Of a stretch of 23,135 bases of DNA, positions 6,335-13,758 are shown piece after piece. The translations under genes and the position numbers were made by a program. Origin of the DNA: an uncultured Actinomycetes bacterium (GTDB lineage: Bacteria; Actinomycetota; Actinomycetes; Nanopelagicales; Nanopelagicaceae); NCBI GenBank assembly GCA_903820565.1, contig CAIJHZ010000083.1, positions 1-23,135 of the forward strand, in the 5' to 3' direction. The notes under the pieces were generated by a model that did not search any database, was not told where the DNA came from, and saw only the letters and a program-made list of their open reading frames with translations. The first letter of the stretch is position 1, and each line of letters opens with the position of its first letter.

Positions 6335-7175
6335 TCAGGTTCCTACAAATTTCTTGAGTAGCAGTAGAGCTATTCATTGTGTAAAAGTGTAGCCCCGGTG
6401 CCCCGGCTGCCAATAGTTGTTGGCAGAGTGATGTTGCTATCTCAACACCAAGCGCCCGCACGGCAGCTGGATCATTTTCAACTTCTGCAAAAGCCTGTGC
6501 GATATATGAAGGAATCGGAGTGCCACCAAGTTCTGCCATTCGATGCAACAACTTCACGTTTGTCACAGGCAAGATGCCAGGAATGATGACTAATTTTGAG
6601 CCACGTTCTGCCAGACGGTCCATTAATTGTGTGTAACGATCTGCTTCAAAGAAAAACTGTGTCGTAGCAAAAGTTGCGCCTAGTTCTTCTTTGCGTATGA
6701 GCACGTCGATGTCTTTTTCAAAATCACCTTTAGATGCGGGATGGCCATCTGGAAAAGCCGCAATACCAATTGTGAATCCACCAAACTCATCGGCTAACTG
6801 AACTAACTCATCTGCATGATTAAGGCCACCGGGTGTAGGTGTCCATGGTGCACTTGGTCCCCCAGTTGGATCTCCGCGAAGTGCCAAAATACTTGTGATG
6901 CCTGCTTCTTTATAGCTGTGCAAAATTGCAATCAATTCATCACGAGTAGATCCAACGCATGTCAGGTGAGCAACAGTTGAAATGCCAGTGCGCTTGGTAA
7001 TTTCTTGAGCAATCCGAATTGAACGATCGCGGGTAGATCCACCTGCGCCATAGGTCACAGAAACAAAGTCTGGGTTTATCGATTTAAGGCCATCGATGGC
7101 AGCCCACAACCGTTCTTCACCCTCAACATCCTTAGGAGGGAAGAACTCGAATGAATACGAAGTGCGAAGTACCAC
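6327..7175 (-). CDS. metF: Methylenetetrahydrofolate reductase
   Basis: The 282-residue TIM-barrel protein opens with the family hallmark 'YSFEFFPPKDVEGEERLW', followed by 'FVSVTYGAGGSTRDRS' (about 37-52), 'TVAHLTCVGSTRDEL', and 'ILALRGDPTGG' for FAD and folate contacts. It reduces 5,10-methylene-THF to 5-methyl-THF for methionine synthesis in the cytosol. The GTG at 7175 is chosen because TACCCT, a TANNNT -10 box, lies exactly six bases upstream (rc of 7182-7187), giving a leaderless transcript. Only 22 bp separate it from the divergent crtE start. The downstream phosphatidyltransferase overlaps it. I recall a MetF-type gene next to a polyprenyl synthase in other actinobacteria, so this pair is probably ancient. 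Confidence 0.93.
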   Translation of the reverse strand: MVLRTSYSFEFFPPKDVEGEERLWAAIDGLKSINPDFVSVTYGAGGSTRDRSIRIAQEITKRTGISTVAHLTCVGSTRDELIAILHSYKEAGITSILALRGDPTGGPSAPWTPTPGGLNHADELVQLADEFGGFTIGIAAFPDGHPASKGDFEKDIDVLIRKEELGATFATTQFFFEADRYTQLMDRLAERGSKLVIIPGILPVTNVKLLHRMAELGGTPIPSYIAQAFAEVENDPAAVRALGVEIATSLCQQLLAAGAPGLHFYTMNSSTATQEICRNLNA

Positions 7176-7181
7176 TGGGTG

Positions 7182-7191
7182 AGGGTACCGT
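7182..7191. promoter_or_regulatory. Shared bidirectional -10 element for metF and crtE
   Basis: The 10 bases AGGGTACCGT read as TACCGT on the plus strand (7186-7191) and TACCCT on the minus strand (7182-7187), overlapping at the central TA. Each -10 box ends exactly six bases before its own GTG start (7198 and 7175), the spacing of leaderless actinobacterial transcripts. No convincing -35 is seen on either side, and the 22-bp gap leaves no room for two separate promoters. Confidence 0.65.
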
Positions 7192-7197
7192 TACCGA

Positions 7198-8271
7198 GTG
7201 AGTTCAGAGCCAAAGACTGCGTTAGCAAGCGTTCGTAGCGCCGTTGAAGAAGAGTTAGCCATCTTCCTTAACTTTGAGAGCGCCTATCTGAATTCGATTT
7301 CGACAGAACTCTCCCCTGTATCTGATGCATTAACGGCTTTCTTATTAGATAGTGGAAAACGTTTACGCCCATTGTTTGCCTATGCAGGCTTTGCCGCTTC
7401 AGGTGGAGCTATCGAAAAACCTGTTATCCGCGCCATGGCAGCATTGGAACTATTGCAAGCGTGCGCACTTATTCATGATGACTTAATGGATGGCTCAGAT
7501 ACTCGTCGCGGAAAGCCTTCGATTCATCGCCACTTTGAAACTATTCATGTTCAGGAAGAACTTGATGGCTTTGCCCCGCAGTATGGATTATCTGCTGCAG
7601 TCTTGTTAGGTGACTTAGCTCTCGTATGGTCAGATCAAATGCTAAATAGTGCTGGATTAACAACAGAACAATTCGCTCGTGTGTTCCCGTACTACAACGA
7701 AATGCGTGTTGAATTGATGGCAGGACAGTTTTTAGATATTCATGAACAAACACAAAAGACAACAAATGTCGATCGTTCCATGAAGATTGCTCGTTACAAA
7801 TCTGGCAAATACACAATCGAGCGTCCACTGCATTTAGGTGCAGCAATGACATCTGCGCCTGCTGAAACCTTTACTGCACTATCTGCATACGGTCTTCCCC
7901 TAGGCGAAGCATTCCAACTTCGCGATGACTTGTTGGGAGTATTCGGAGATCCATCCGTAACAGGAAAGCCTGCCGGTGATGATCTGCGCGAAGGAAAGCG
8001 AACAGTCTTGATTGCAATGACCAATGATCGCCAATCAGAATCCCAGCGAGAGGTTGCACGCAAGCACTTTGGAAAGCCCGATCTAGATGCACAAGGTGTG
8101 GCTGCCCTGCAAGAAATCATCGAAGCCACTGGTGCGCGAGCAGAACTCGAAGCAACTATTGAACGTTTAACAGATCAAGCATTAACCGCGGCACAATCTG
8201 CGGTCTTTACAGAAGATGGAAGTGCAATGCTCATTGAGCTTGCAAATATCGCAACTAAGAGGAGCTCGTAA
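7198..8271 (+). CDS. crtE: Polyprenyl diphosphate synthase, likely geranylgeranyl-PP synthase
   Basis: The 357-residue trans-prenyltransferase has the first Asp-rich motif DDLMD at 94-98 followed by 'GSDTRRGKPS', the second at 243-251 (DDLLGVFGD) with 'GKPAGDDLREGKRT', and the early 'GKRLRP' (53-58) for diphosphate binding. Residues just before the first motif (QACALIH) are small, with no bulky aromatic at the usual chain-stop position, which fits a C20 or longer product. It would condense IPP with allylic diphosphates to feed phytoene synthase two genes downstream. The GTG at 7198 is supported by TACCGT six bases upstream (leaderless). The gene ends in TAATG overlapping crtI by one base. It probably corresponds to the idsA-like gene that neighbours metF in other actinobacteria, recruited here to the carotenoid operon. 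Confidence 0.88.
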   Translation: MSSEPKTALASVRSAVEEELAIFLNFESAYLNSISTELSPVSDALTAFLLDSGKRLRPLFAYAGFAASGGAIEKPVIRAMAALELLQACALIHDDLMDGSDTRRGKPSIHRHFETIHVQEELDGFAPQYGLSAAVLLGDLALVWSDQMLNSAGLTTEQFARVFPYYNEMRVELMAGQFLDIHEQTQKTTNVDRSMKIARYKSGKYTIERPLHLGAAMTSAPAETFTALSAYGLPLGEAFQLRDDLLGVFGDPSVTGKPAGDDLREGKRTVLIAMTNDRQSESQREVARKHFGKPDLDAQGVAALQEIIEATGARAELEATIERLTDQALTAAQSAVFTEDGSAMLIELANIATKRSS

Positions 8272-9755
8272 TGCCCGCACGTGTCAAAGGCCCCACCGAC
8301 CATGTTGTCATCGTTGGTGCAGGATATGCAGGTCTTAGCGCAGCACTTCGATTAGCAGGTGCTGGCCGTAAAGTAACTGTTATCGAACGTGAATCTGTGC
8401 CGGGTGGCCGAAGTGGCTTGTTGCAAAAAGACGGATACTCATTTGATACAGGTCCTTCTGTTTTAACAATGCCATCGTTGATTCAAGATGCATTTAGTTG
8501 CGTCGGTGAAGAGATGAAGGACTGGGTTGAACTCATGCCTGTTTCTCCTTTGTACCGTGCTTTCTACGCAGATGGATCGCAACTAGATGTGCATGCAAAC
8601 ACTGCACAGATGGAAGCTGAAATTGCCGACAAGATCAGCCCAGAAGAAGCTGCTGGATATGCAAAGTATGTGGAGTTTGTAACAAAGCTATATAAGTATG
8701 AGATGAATGACTTTATTGATCGCAACATTGATTCGCCTTTTAATCTCTTAACTCCAAACCTTGCGCGGCTAATCGCACTCGGTGGATTCCGCAGACTGTC
8801 ACCAAAAGTTAATCAATTCATGAAGGATCCACGCCTACAGCGTGTGTACTCATTCCAGGCAATGTATGCAGGTGTTAGTCCACAACAGGCGCTAGCTATC
8901 TATGCCGTTATTGCATACATGGACTCTGTTAACGGTGTGTTCTTTCCTAAGGGTGGAATGCACGCAGTACCGCGCGCAATGGCGGCTGCTGCACAAAAAC
9001 ACGGTGTTGAATTCAAATTCAGCACCACTGTTTCAACAATTGATGTGCAAAACGGACGCGCAAAAGCGGTCATCACAGAAGATGGTCAACGTATCGAATG
9101 TGATGCGGTGATCTTGAACCCTGATTTGCCTGTTGCTTGGCGTGATTTGCTGGGTAAGACTCCATTTAGCGTGAAGCGTCTTAATTACTCGCCATCGTGT
9201 GTAACTATGTTGGCTGGCTCCTCGAAGGAGTACGACTTTGCCGCCCACCACAACATTCACTTTGGAGAATCGTGGGATGGCGTATTTGATGAACTTATTA
9301 AGAAGAAGCAACTGATGAGTGATCCAAGTATCTTGGTAACACTTCCATCCAAGGATGATCCATCGCTGGCACCTGCTGGCAAGCACTCTTATTACATATT
9401 ATTTCCAACCCCAAACTTAACCGCTGATATTGATTGGACTAAGCAAGCAAAGCCATATCGCGATCACATGGTCGAGACAATGGAAAAGCGTGGTTACACA
9501 GGCTTTGGTGATTCGATTGAAACTGAAGTTTTAACAACTCCACTTGATTGGCAGGCACAAGGTATGGAAGCTGGCGCACCATTTGCTAGCGCGCATACCT
9601 TCTTCCAAACAGGTCCCTTCAGACCACGCAACATGGCAGCTGGAATTGAAAACGTAGTCTTTGCTGGATCTGGAACACAACCTGGAGTTGGAGTCCCAAT
9701 GGTTTTAATTTCAGGAAGACTTGCTGCAGAACGCATCGTGGGTCCGGTTAAGTAA
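8271..9755 (+). CDS. crtI: Phytoene desaturase
   Basis: The 494-residue FAD protein has the dinucleotide-binding GxGxxG at 16-21 (VGAGYAG), Glu39, 'VPGGRSGLLQKDGYSFDTGPSVLTMP', and the C-terminal CrtI signature 'VVFAGSGTQPGVGVPMVLISG'. It converts phytoene by successive dehydrogenations to neurosporene or lycopene at the membrane, using FAD. A GAGGAG ribosome binding site lies upstream of the ATG, which overlaps the crtE stop by one base. The number of desaturation steps cannot be read from sequence. It is clearly a different paralogue from the CrtD-like desaturase upstream, differing in the C-terminal signature. Confidence 0.92.
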   Translation: MPARVKGPTDHVVIVGAGYAGLSAALRLAGAGRKVTVIERESVPGGRSGLLQKDGYSFDTGPSVLTMPSLIQDAFSCVGEEMKDWVELMPVSPLYRAFYADGSQLDVHANTAQMEAEIADKISPEEAAGYAKYVEFVTKLYKYEMNDFIDRNIDSPFNLLTPNLARLIALGGFRRLSPKVNQFMKDPRLQRVYSFQAMYAGVSPQQALAIYAVIAYMDSVNGVFFPKGGMHAVPRAMAAAAQKHGVEFKFSTTVSTIDVQNGRAKAVITEDGQRIECDAVILNPDLPVAWRDLLGKTPFSVKRLNYSPSCVTMLAGSSKEYDFAAHHNIHFGESWDGVFDELIKKKQLMSDPSILVTLPSKDDPSLAPAGKHSYYILFPTPNLTADIDWTKQAKPYRDHMVETMEKRGYTGFGDSIETEVLTTPLDWQAQGMEAGAPFASAHTFFQTGPFRPRNMAAGIENVVFAGSGTQPGVGVPMVLISGRLAAERIVGPVK

Positions 9756-10658
9756 GTGGATGAATTAACTGCTGCAGGGATCACTGATCCTGACCTTCGG
9801 GCATCGTATGCCGAGTGCAAGCGGTTAAATGCATTACATGGCAAGACCTACTTTCTAGCAACGCTCTTGCTCCCAAAGTCACAGCGTCCTTTTGTGCATG
9901 CCTTATATGGGTTTGCACGGTATGCCGATGAAATTGTTGACGATTTGTCTTCCGAATTAAGCGTTGAAGAAAAAGCACAAGAATTAAGTAAGTGGGGTAA
10001 TGGAGTTCTAGCAGATCTAAAAAAAGGCACAAGTGATGATCATGTGGGCCGTGCATTGATCGATACTGTTAAACGTTTTGATATTCCGCACGAACACTTT
10101 GAGGCTTTCTTACATTCGATGACAATGGATTTAACTGTCCAGGAATATGAAACATATGAAGATTTACTGGAATATGTGTACGGCTCGGCTGCAGTCATCG
10201 GATTGGAAATGGTCCCTATTCTTGGGCCTTTACACAACGATGCATTTAAAGCGGCAGAGAAGTTAGGGATCGCATTCCAGTTGGCAAACTTCATTCGTGA
10301 TGTTGATGAAGATTTAGATCGTGGCCGTGTGTATCTGCCTATTAAAGAGCTGGCACAGTTTGGTGTCACCCGCGAAATGCTCGAAGAGCGAGTATTAACG
10401 CCTGAAATTATTAACGCACTGAAATTTCAGATTGCTCGTGTTCGTCAATTACAGAGTGAAGCGGCTCCTGGAATCGCCATGCTGCAATCAACAAGTCGTC
10501 CATGTATCCAAGCGGCAAGCACCTTGTATTGCGGCATTGTGGATGAGGTAGAAAAGATTGGGTATGACATTTTTAATCAACGAGCAAAGACATCGACAGC
10601 CCGTCGAATTCGAGTTGCTGGTGCTGCCTTCATTAAGCGACAGCTGATTTCACGCTAG
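9756..10658 (+). CDS. crtB: Phytoene synthase
   Basis: The 300-residue squalene/phytoene synthase has both Asp-rich motifs: 'YADEIVDD' with D58 and D62, and 'RDVDEDLDRGRVYLP' with D182 and D186, preceded by 'GIAFQLANFI'. It joins two geranylgeranyl-PP molecules head to head into phytoene with Mg2+. The GTG start follows the crtI stop with no gap and has no strong ribosome binding site, which suggests translational coupling. The TAG stop overlaps a candidate -10 box (TAGAGT) for the riboswitch-controlled unit that follows. HHpred-type ambiguity with HpnC/HpnD squalene enzymes is removed by the crtE-crtI context. Confidence 0.93.
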   Translation: MDELTAAGITDPDLRASYAECKRLNALHGKTYFLATLLLPKSQRPFVHALYGFARYADEIVDDLSSELSVEEKAQELSKWGNGVLADLKKGTSDDHVGRALIDTVKRFDIPHEHFEAFLHSMTMDLTVQEYETYEDLLEYVYGSAAVIGLEMVPILGPLHNDAFKAAEKLGIAFQLANFIRDVDEDLDRGRVYLPIKELAQFGVTREMLEERVLTPEIINALKFQIARVRQLQSEAAPGIAMLQSTSRPCIQAASTLYCGIVDEVEKIGYDIFNQRAKTSTARRIRVAGAAFIKRQLISR

Positions 10659-10661
10659 AGT
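10656..10661 (+). promoter_or_regulatory. Candidate -10 box for the TPP riboswitch transcript
   Basis: TAGAGT overlaps the crtB stop codon. Six bases further on (about 10668) the riboswitch P1 strand begins, so the aptamer would form the very 5' end of the RNA. A weak TTAAGC lies 17 bases upstream (10633-10638). Confidence 0.35.
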
Positions 10662-10664
10662 TGT

Positions 10665-10748
10665 AACCACGGGAGCCGTGATGGCTGAGAGGGTCTGAAA
10701 TTCAGACCGACCGATTGACCCGTCCGATAATGCGGACGTGGAAAGGAA
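10665..10748 (+). ncRNA. TPP (THI-box) riboswitch
   Basis: The conserved elements occur in order: GGGAGCC near 10671, the invariant CTGAGA (10685-10690), an inserted perfect hairpin GGTCTGA-AAT-TCAGACC (10692-10708), TTGACC, and the P5 arm CGTCC-GATAATGC-GGACG (10721-10738). CCACG (10667-10671) can pair with CGTGG (10736-10740) to close it. The ribosome binding site GAAAGGA (10741-10747) directly follows and lies within reach of the closing stem, so control is probably at translation initiation: TPP binding would hide the site. No T-rich terminator is seen between aptamer and ATG. It controls the PnuC-type transporter and the overlapping kinase. Confidence 0.88.
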
Positions 10749-10752
10749 ATTC

Positions 10753-11328
10753 ATGTCCACCACTTTATTTACCGCTTGGGGCTATGAAGTCTCAGTTTTA
10801 GAATTTGTCGCCGCACTTACCTCATTTGTAGGTGTCTGGCTTGGAACTACGGGAAAAAGAATTACTTGGCCTTGGTGGGCCTTAAGCAGTGCGCTGTACG
10901 GAGTTTTCTTTTATCAAGTTGATCTCTTTGCTAGCGCTGCCTTACAAATCATATTTATCATTGCCGCGTTTTATGGTTGGTTTGGTTGGTCTCCTACCGG
11001 AGCCGTTTCCAGCCATTTATCAAATCGTAATCGCCTATACATCGCTATTGGAACATTCTTCAGTGTTGCATTGCTGTCACCACTACTATCAAATATTGGA
11101 GCGGCAGCGACCTGGTCGGATGCGTTCTTATTGATCGGTAGCTTGGTAGCACAAGTCATGATGGTTAAAGAAAAATATGAAGCATGGATCGTGTGGCTGG
11201 TCGTAGACCTTGCCGGAACGATTCAATACGCACTTCTTGGGTACTGGTTTACCGCTGTTTTATACGCAATGTTTACTGGTGTTGCAGTTATAGGTTGGAA
11301 GCGTTGGTATGACTCTCTTAGCCATTGA
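10753..11328 (+). CDS. pnuT: PnuC-family transporter, likely thiamine importer (PnuT)
   Basis: The 191-residue protein has about seven membrane segments and PnuC-family features: 'TTGKRITWPWWALSSALYGVFFYQ' (about 32-55) and the late 'KEKYEAWIVWLVVDLAG' (about 138-154) with the conserved Trp/Asp pattern. PnuC proteins import vitamin-like substrates by facilitated diffusion: nicotinamide riboside for PnuC, thiamine for PnuT. The TPP riboswitch directly upstream makes thiamine the likely substrate. The ATG at 10753 is chosen: it has an AGGA site five bases upstream, while the in-frame GTG at 10738 lies inside the riboswitch. The downstream kinase starts inside this gene (20-bp overlap). Because this type of channel needs intracellular trapping, the kinase is a natural partner. 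Confidence 0.85.
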   Translation: MSTTLFTAWGYEVSVLEFVAALTSFVGVWLGTTGKRITWPWWALSSALYGVFFYQVDLFASAALQIIFIIAAFYGWFGWSPTGAVSSHLSNRNRLYIAIGTFFSVALLSPLLSNIGAAATWSDAFLLIGSLVAQVMMVKEKYEAWIVWLVVDLAGTIQYALLGYWFTAVLYAMFTGVAVIGWKRWYDSLSH

Positions 11329-11800
11329 TGGTCCGGCAGGTGCTGGCAAGACAACCTTTGCTGCAAAACTCGAAGCAGAGCTCTCTCTCAATGCAACTGT
11401 GCATGTCATTCACATGGATGACTTATACAACGGTTGGGATAATGCCTTAAGCAACGCGCTATCCGAGATTTTAGACCGAATTTCCACCGCACATCTTGCG
11501 GGCAGAGAGTTTGTCATCAAGATATTTAACTGGCACACCATGGCCTTTGATAGCGAAGAAAAAGTTACTCCTACTGACTATTTGATTATCGAAGGAGTCG
11601 GAGCAGCTCAACAGATTGTGCGCGAAACTGGAGCTACGACTTATTGGCTTGATATTGAACCTGAAATCGGTTTGCAACGTGTCTTAGATCGAGATGGTGT
11701 ACACATTGAGGCGCAGATGCGGCAATGGCAAGTTGATCAAGATAAACACTTCGCACGGGATGAAACCCGTGAAAATTGCGAGTTTAAACTCACTTCATAA
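11309..11800 (+). CDS. Small P-loop kinase (uridine-kinase-like), possible thiamine-trapping kinase
   Basis: The 163-residue protein has a Walker A motif 'DGPAGAGKTTFA' at 7-18, a 'HMDDLYNGWD' acceptor-site loop like the MDD(F/L)Y of uridine kinases and phosphoribulokinase relatives (about 35-44), a Walker-B-like 'DYLIIEGVGA', and a short Arg-containing lid ('LQRVLDRDG'). It is shorter than usual uridine kinases (about 200 residues) and lacks recognisable nucleoside-specific motifs. It starts within pnuT (20-bp overlap, GGAAG seven bases upstream), so both are under the TPP riboswitch. That context suggests phosphorylation of imported thiamine or a thiamine precursor, but a general nucleoside or small-molecule kinase role is equally allowed by the sequence. 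Confidence 0.6.
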   Translation: MTLLAIDGPAGAGKTTFAAKLEAELSLNATVHVIHMDDLYNGWDNALSNALSEILDRISTAHLAGREFVIKIFNWHTMAFDSEEKVTPTDYLIIEGVGAAQQIVRETGATTYWLDIEPEIGLQRVLDRDGVHIEAQMRQWQVDQDKHFARDETRENCEFKLTS

Positions 11801-11843
11801 CTGTTTTGGGCGCGCCCTCATCACCTGTCACAGGCGCACTCCA

Positions 11844-11849
11844 TAAAAT
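11844..11849 (+). promoter_or_regulatory. Leaderless promoter -10 box for the PASTA kinase
   Basis: TAAAAT ends six bases before the ATG at 11856. Upstream, an odd palindrome CCTGT-C-ACAGG (11824-11834) overlaps the expected -35 position. No ribosome binding site is present, which fits a leaderless mRNA. Confidence 0.6.
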
Positions 11850-11855
11850 CTGCAT

Positions 11856-13754
11856 ATGTCCGATCTGACCGGTGAGCTCATTGATGGGCGCTACCAATTG
11901 CTTCGACAGGTCGCTAACGGCGGAATGGCAACAATCTATGAAGCGTTAGATACACGACTTGATCGCAAGGTTGCCGTGAAAATCATGCATGCGCATTTAG
12001 CGCAGGATGAAGCATTTGTTTCCCGATTTATTCGTGAAGCCAAGGCTGCAGCAGCATTAACGCACCCAAATATTGTGGCGGTACAAGATCAAGGCTGGAA
12101 TCAAGGTGGAGTACCAGCGGTCTTTCTAGTCATGGAGTTGATTGAAGGTCACACACTCCGTGAATATTTAAATGAACGTGGCCGCTTTGAAATTAAAGAT
12201 GCAATTAATTACCTGACACCAATTTTGTCGGCTCTTGCTGCAGCCCATGAATTAGGAATTGTGCATCGAGATATAAAGCCTGAAAACATCTTGATTTCTA
12301 AGGATGGACGTATCAAAATCGCTGACTTTGGATTGGCGCGTGGTGAGTTAATAGGCACAACCATGACAGCTGAATCCAGTGTGATTTTAGGTAGCGTTTC
12401 TTACCTATCTCCCGAGCAAGTCCAGCGTGGAATCGCCGACTCGCGCAGTGATGTTTACGCAGCTGGAATTGTTGCCTACGAAATGTTTACTGGTGAAAAA
12501 CCATTTATGGGCGATTCTCCAATTCAAATTGCCTACATGCATGTCAACGAAGAAATCCCACATCTTCGCAGCAAGCGCAAGGAGATTCCTCAAAGTTTAG
12601 ATGAGTTGATTGCAAGTGCAACGGCTAAGAACCCCGATGATCGCCCACGTACGGCTGGGGAATTCCTAGCTCGTTTGCAGACTATTCAGATCGAAATTGA
12701 TCCCAAGAAAAACCAACTAGACCTTGGTTTGGACCTTCCCGTTGAACCAATCCGCGAGAAAGTCCGCAGGAAGTTAAAAGATGAGCCAGTAAAAGAAACA
12801 ACTGTTGAGATACAAGAAACTACTCGCGAAATAAAGCGCACAGAAGAAAAGAAGAAGCGCGCCAGTAAGCGAGTTCGTAGAAACCGCAAAGTTGCTTTGG
12901 TTTTAGCGATTGCACTAGGTATTGGTGGCTGGTGGACTCTAGTTGGTCCCGGATCTCGAGTAGTAGTTCCATCAACTGTTGGTGGCAGTTATGACGAAGC
13001 TGTTTCTTCCTTCAAACCCCTTGGCTTAACCGCAGTTATTCTAGAAAACAGATTTGATGAGGACATTGCAAAGGGAAGAATTATTGAATCTGTGCCGCCA
13101 GGTGGTGGAAAAGTAGACGCTGGTGGCAGCGTTAAGTTAATTATTTCAAAAGGCCCAGAGCGCTACACAATCCCATCAATCACGGGATTAACGCCGAAGG
13201 CCGCGCAAGCAGCAATAAGTAAGTATCCGTTGACTGTCGGCACAACAACAGAAGTGTTTAATTCTGAAATACCAAAGGGATTTGTCATCTCAACATCACC
13301 AGTATCTGGTTCTTCTGTAAAGCGAGATACAAAGATCAATTTAATTGTTTCAAAAGGAATCGAGCAAGTTGCACTACCTTCCTACATAGGCAAAAGTGGC
13401 GAGCAAGCACTCAATGAATTAACAGGTGCTGGTTTTAATGTTGAATCTGGATATGCATTTAGTGAGACAACCCCGGAGCTTGCAGTTATTTCGCAAACTC
13501 CAGCTGGTGGAGATACTGCAAATAAGGGCGCTAAAGTCTCAATCCTTATTTCAAAAGGTCCTCGCTACACATTTATTCCAAAAACAATCATCACCATGGA
13601 AGCGGATGCAGGTAAGGCGATGCTTGAATCCCTTGGACTAAAGGTAAAGGTTGTGACTATCGGAAACGCTAAGAAAAAGGTTGTTAAGAAAGTTTCTCCA
13701 GCAGTTAATACCAAGGTTTTACGTGGAAGTTTGGTGACGATTACCGTAGGGTGA
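11856..13754 (+). CDS. Membrane Ser/Thr protein kinase with four PASTA domains (PknB/PknL type)
   Basis: The 632-residue protein has an N-terminal Hanks-type kinase (about 13-275): Gly-rich loop 'VANGGMATIYEA' (19-30), catalytic Lys42, HRDIKPEN with Asp139 (137-144), DFG (157-159), an activation loop with several Thr (168-171) and 'YLSPEQ'. A charged, Lys/Glu-rich juxtamembrane linker (about 295-344) leads to one membrane segment (345-363), then four extracellular PASTA repeats (about 368-632), each ending in a variant of 'VKLIISKGP'. PASTA domains sense peptidoglycan fragments or lipid II, so this is a cell-wall signalling kinase. Its neighbours (polyprenyl synthase and metF on one side, aroG on the other) resemble the pknL locus of Mycobacterium and Corynebacterium rather than the pknA-pknB division locus. 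It starts leaderless from TAAAAT. Confidence 0.93.
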   Translation: MSDLTGELIDGRYQLLRQVANGGMATIYEALDTRLDRKVAVKIMHAHLAQDEAFVSRFIREAKAAAALTHPNIVAVQDQGWNQGGVPAVFLVMELIEGHTLREYLNERGRFEIKDAINYLTPILSALAAAHELGIVHRDIKPENILISKDGRIKIADFGLARGELIGTTMTAESSVILGSVSYLSPEQVQRGIADSRSDVYAAGIVAYEMFTGEKPFMGDSPIQIAYMHVNEEIPHLRSKRKEIPQSLDELIASATAKNPDDRPRTAGEFLARLQTIQIEIDPKKNQLDLGLDLPVEPIREKVRRKLKDEPVKETTVEIQETTREIKRTEEKKKRASKRVRRNRKVALVLAIALGIGGWWTLVGPGSRVVVPSTVGGSYDEAVSSFKPLGLTAVILENRFDEDIAKGRIIESVPPGGGKVDAGGSVKLIISKGPERYTIPSITGLTPKAAQAAISKYPLTVGTTTEVFNSEIPKGFVISTSPVSGSSVKRDTKINLIVSKGIEQVALPSYIGKSGEQALNELTGAGFNVESGYAFSETTPELAVISQTPAGGDTANKGAKVSILISKGPRYTFIPKTIITMEADAGKAMLESLGLKVKVVTIGNAKKKVVKKVSPAVNTKVLRGSLVTITVG

Positions 13755-13758
13755 CCCA

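Noticed and set aside
7794..8129. 111-codon minus-strand open frame within crtE
   Set aside because: Low-complexity Ser/Arg-rich shadow of crtE with no protein family features.
9033..9386. 117-codon minus-strand open frame within crtI
   Set aside because: Shadow frame of crtI; composition is unlike real proteins in this window.
10738..10752. GTG start five codons upstream for pnuT
   Set aside because: It lies inside the riboswitch P5/closing region and would put the start before the ribosome binding site.
11808..11817. GGGCGCGCCC palindrome before the PASTA kinase
   Set aside because: A 10-base loopless palindrome with no following T-run cannot act as an intrinsic terminator, and alone it is weak evidence for an operator.
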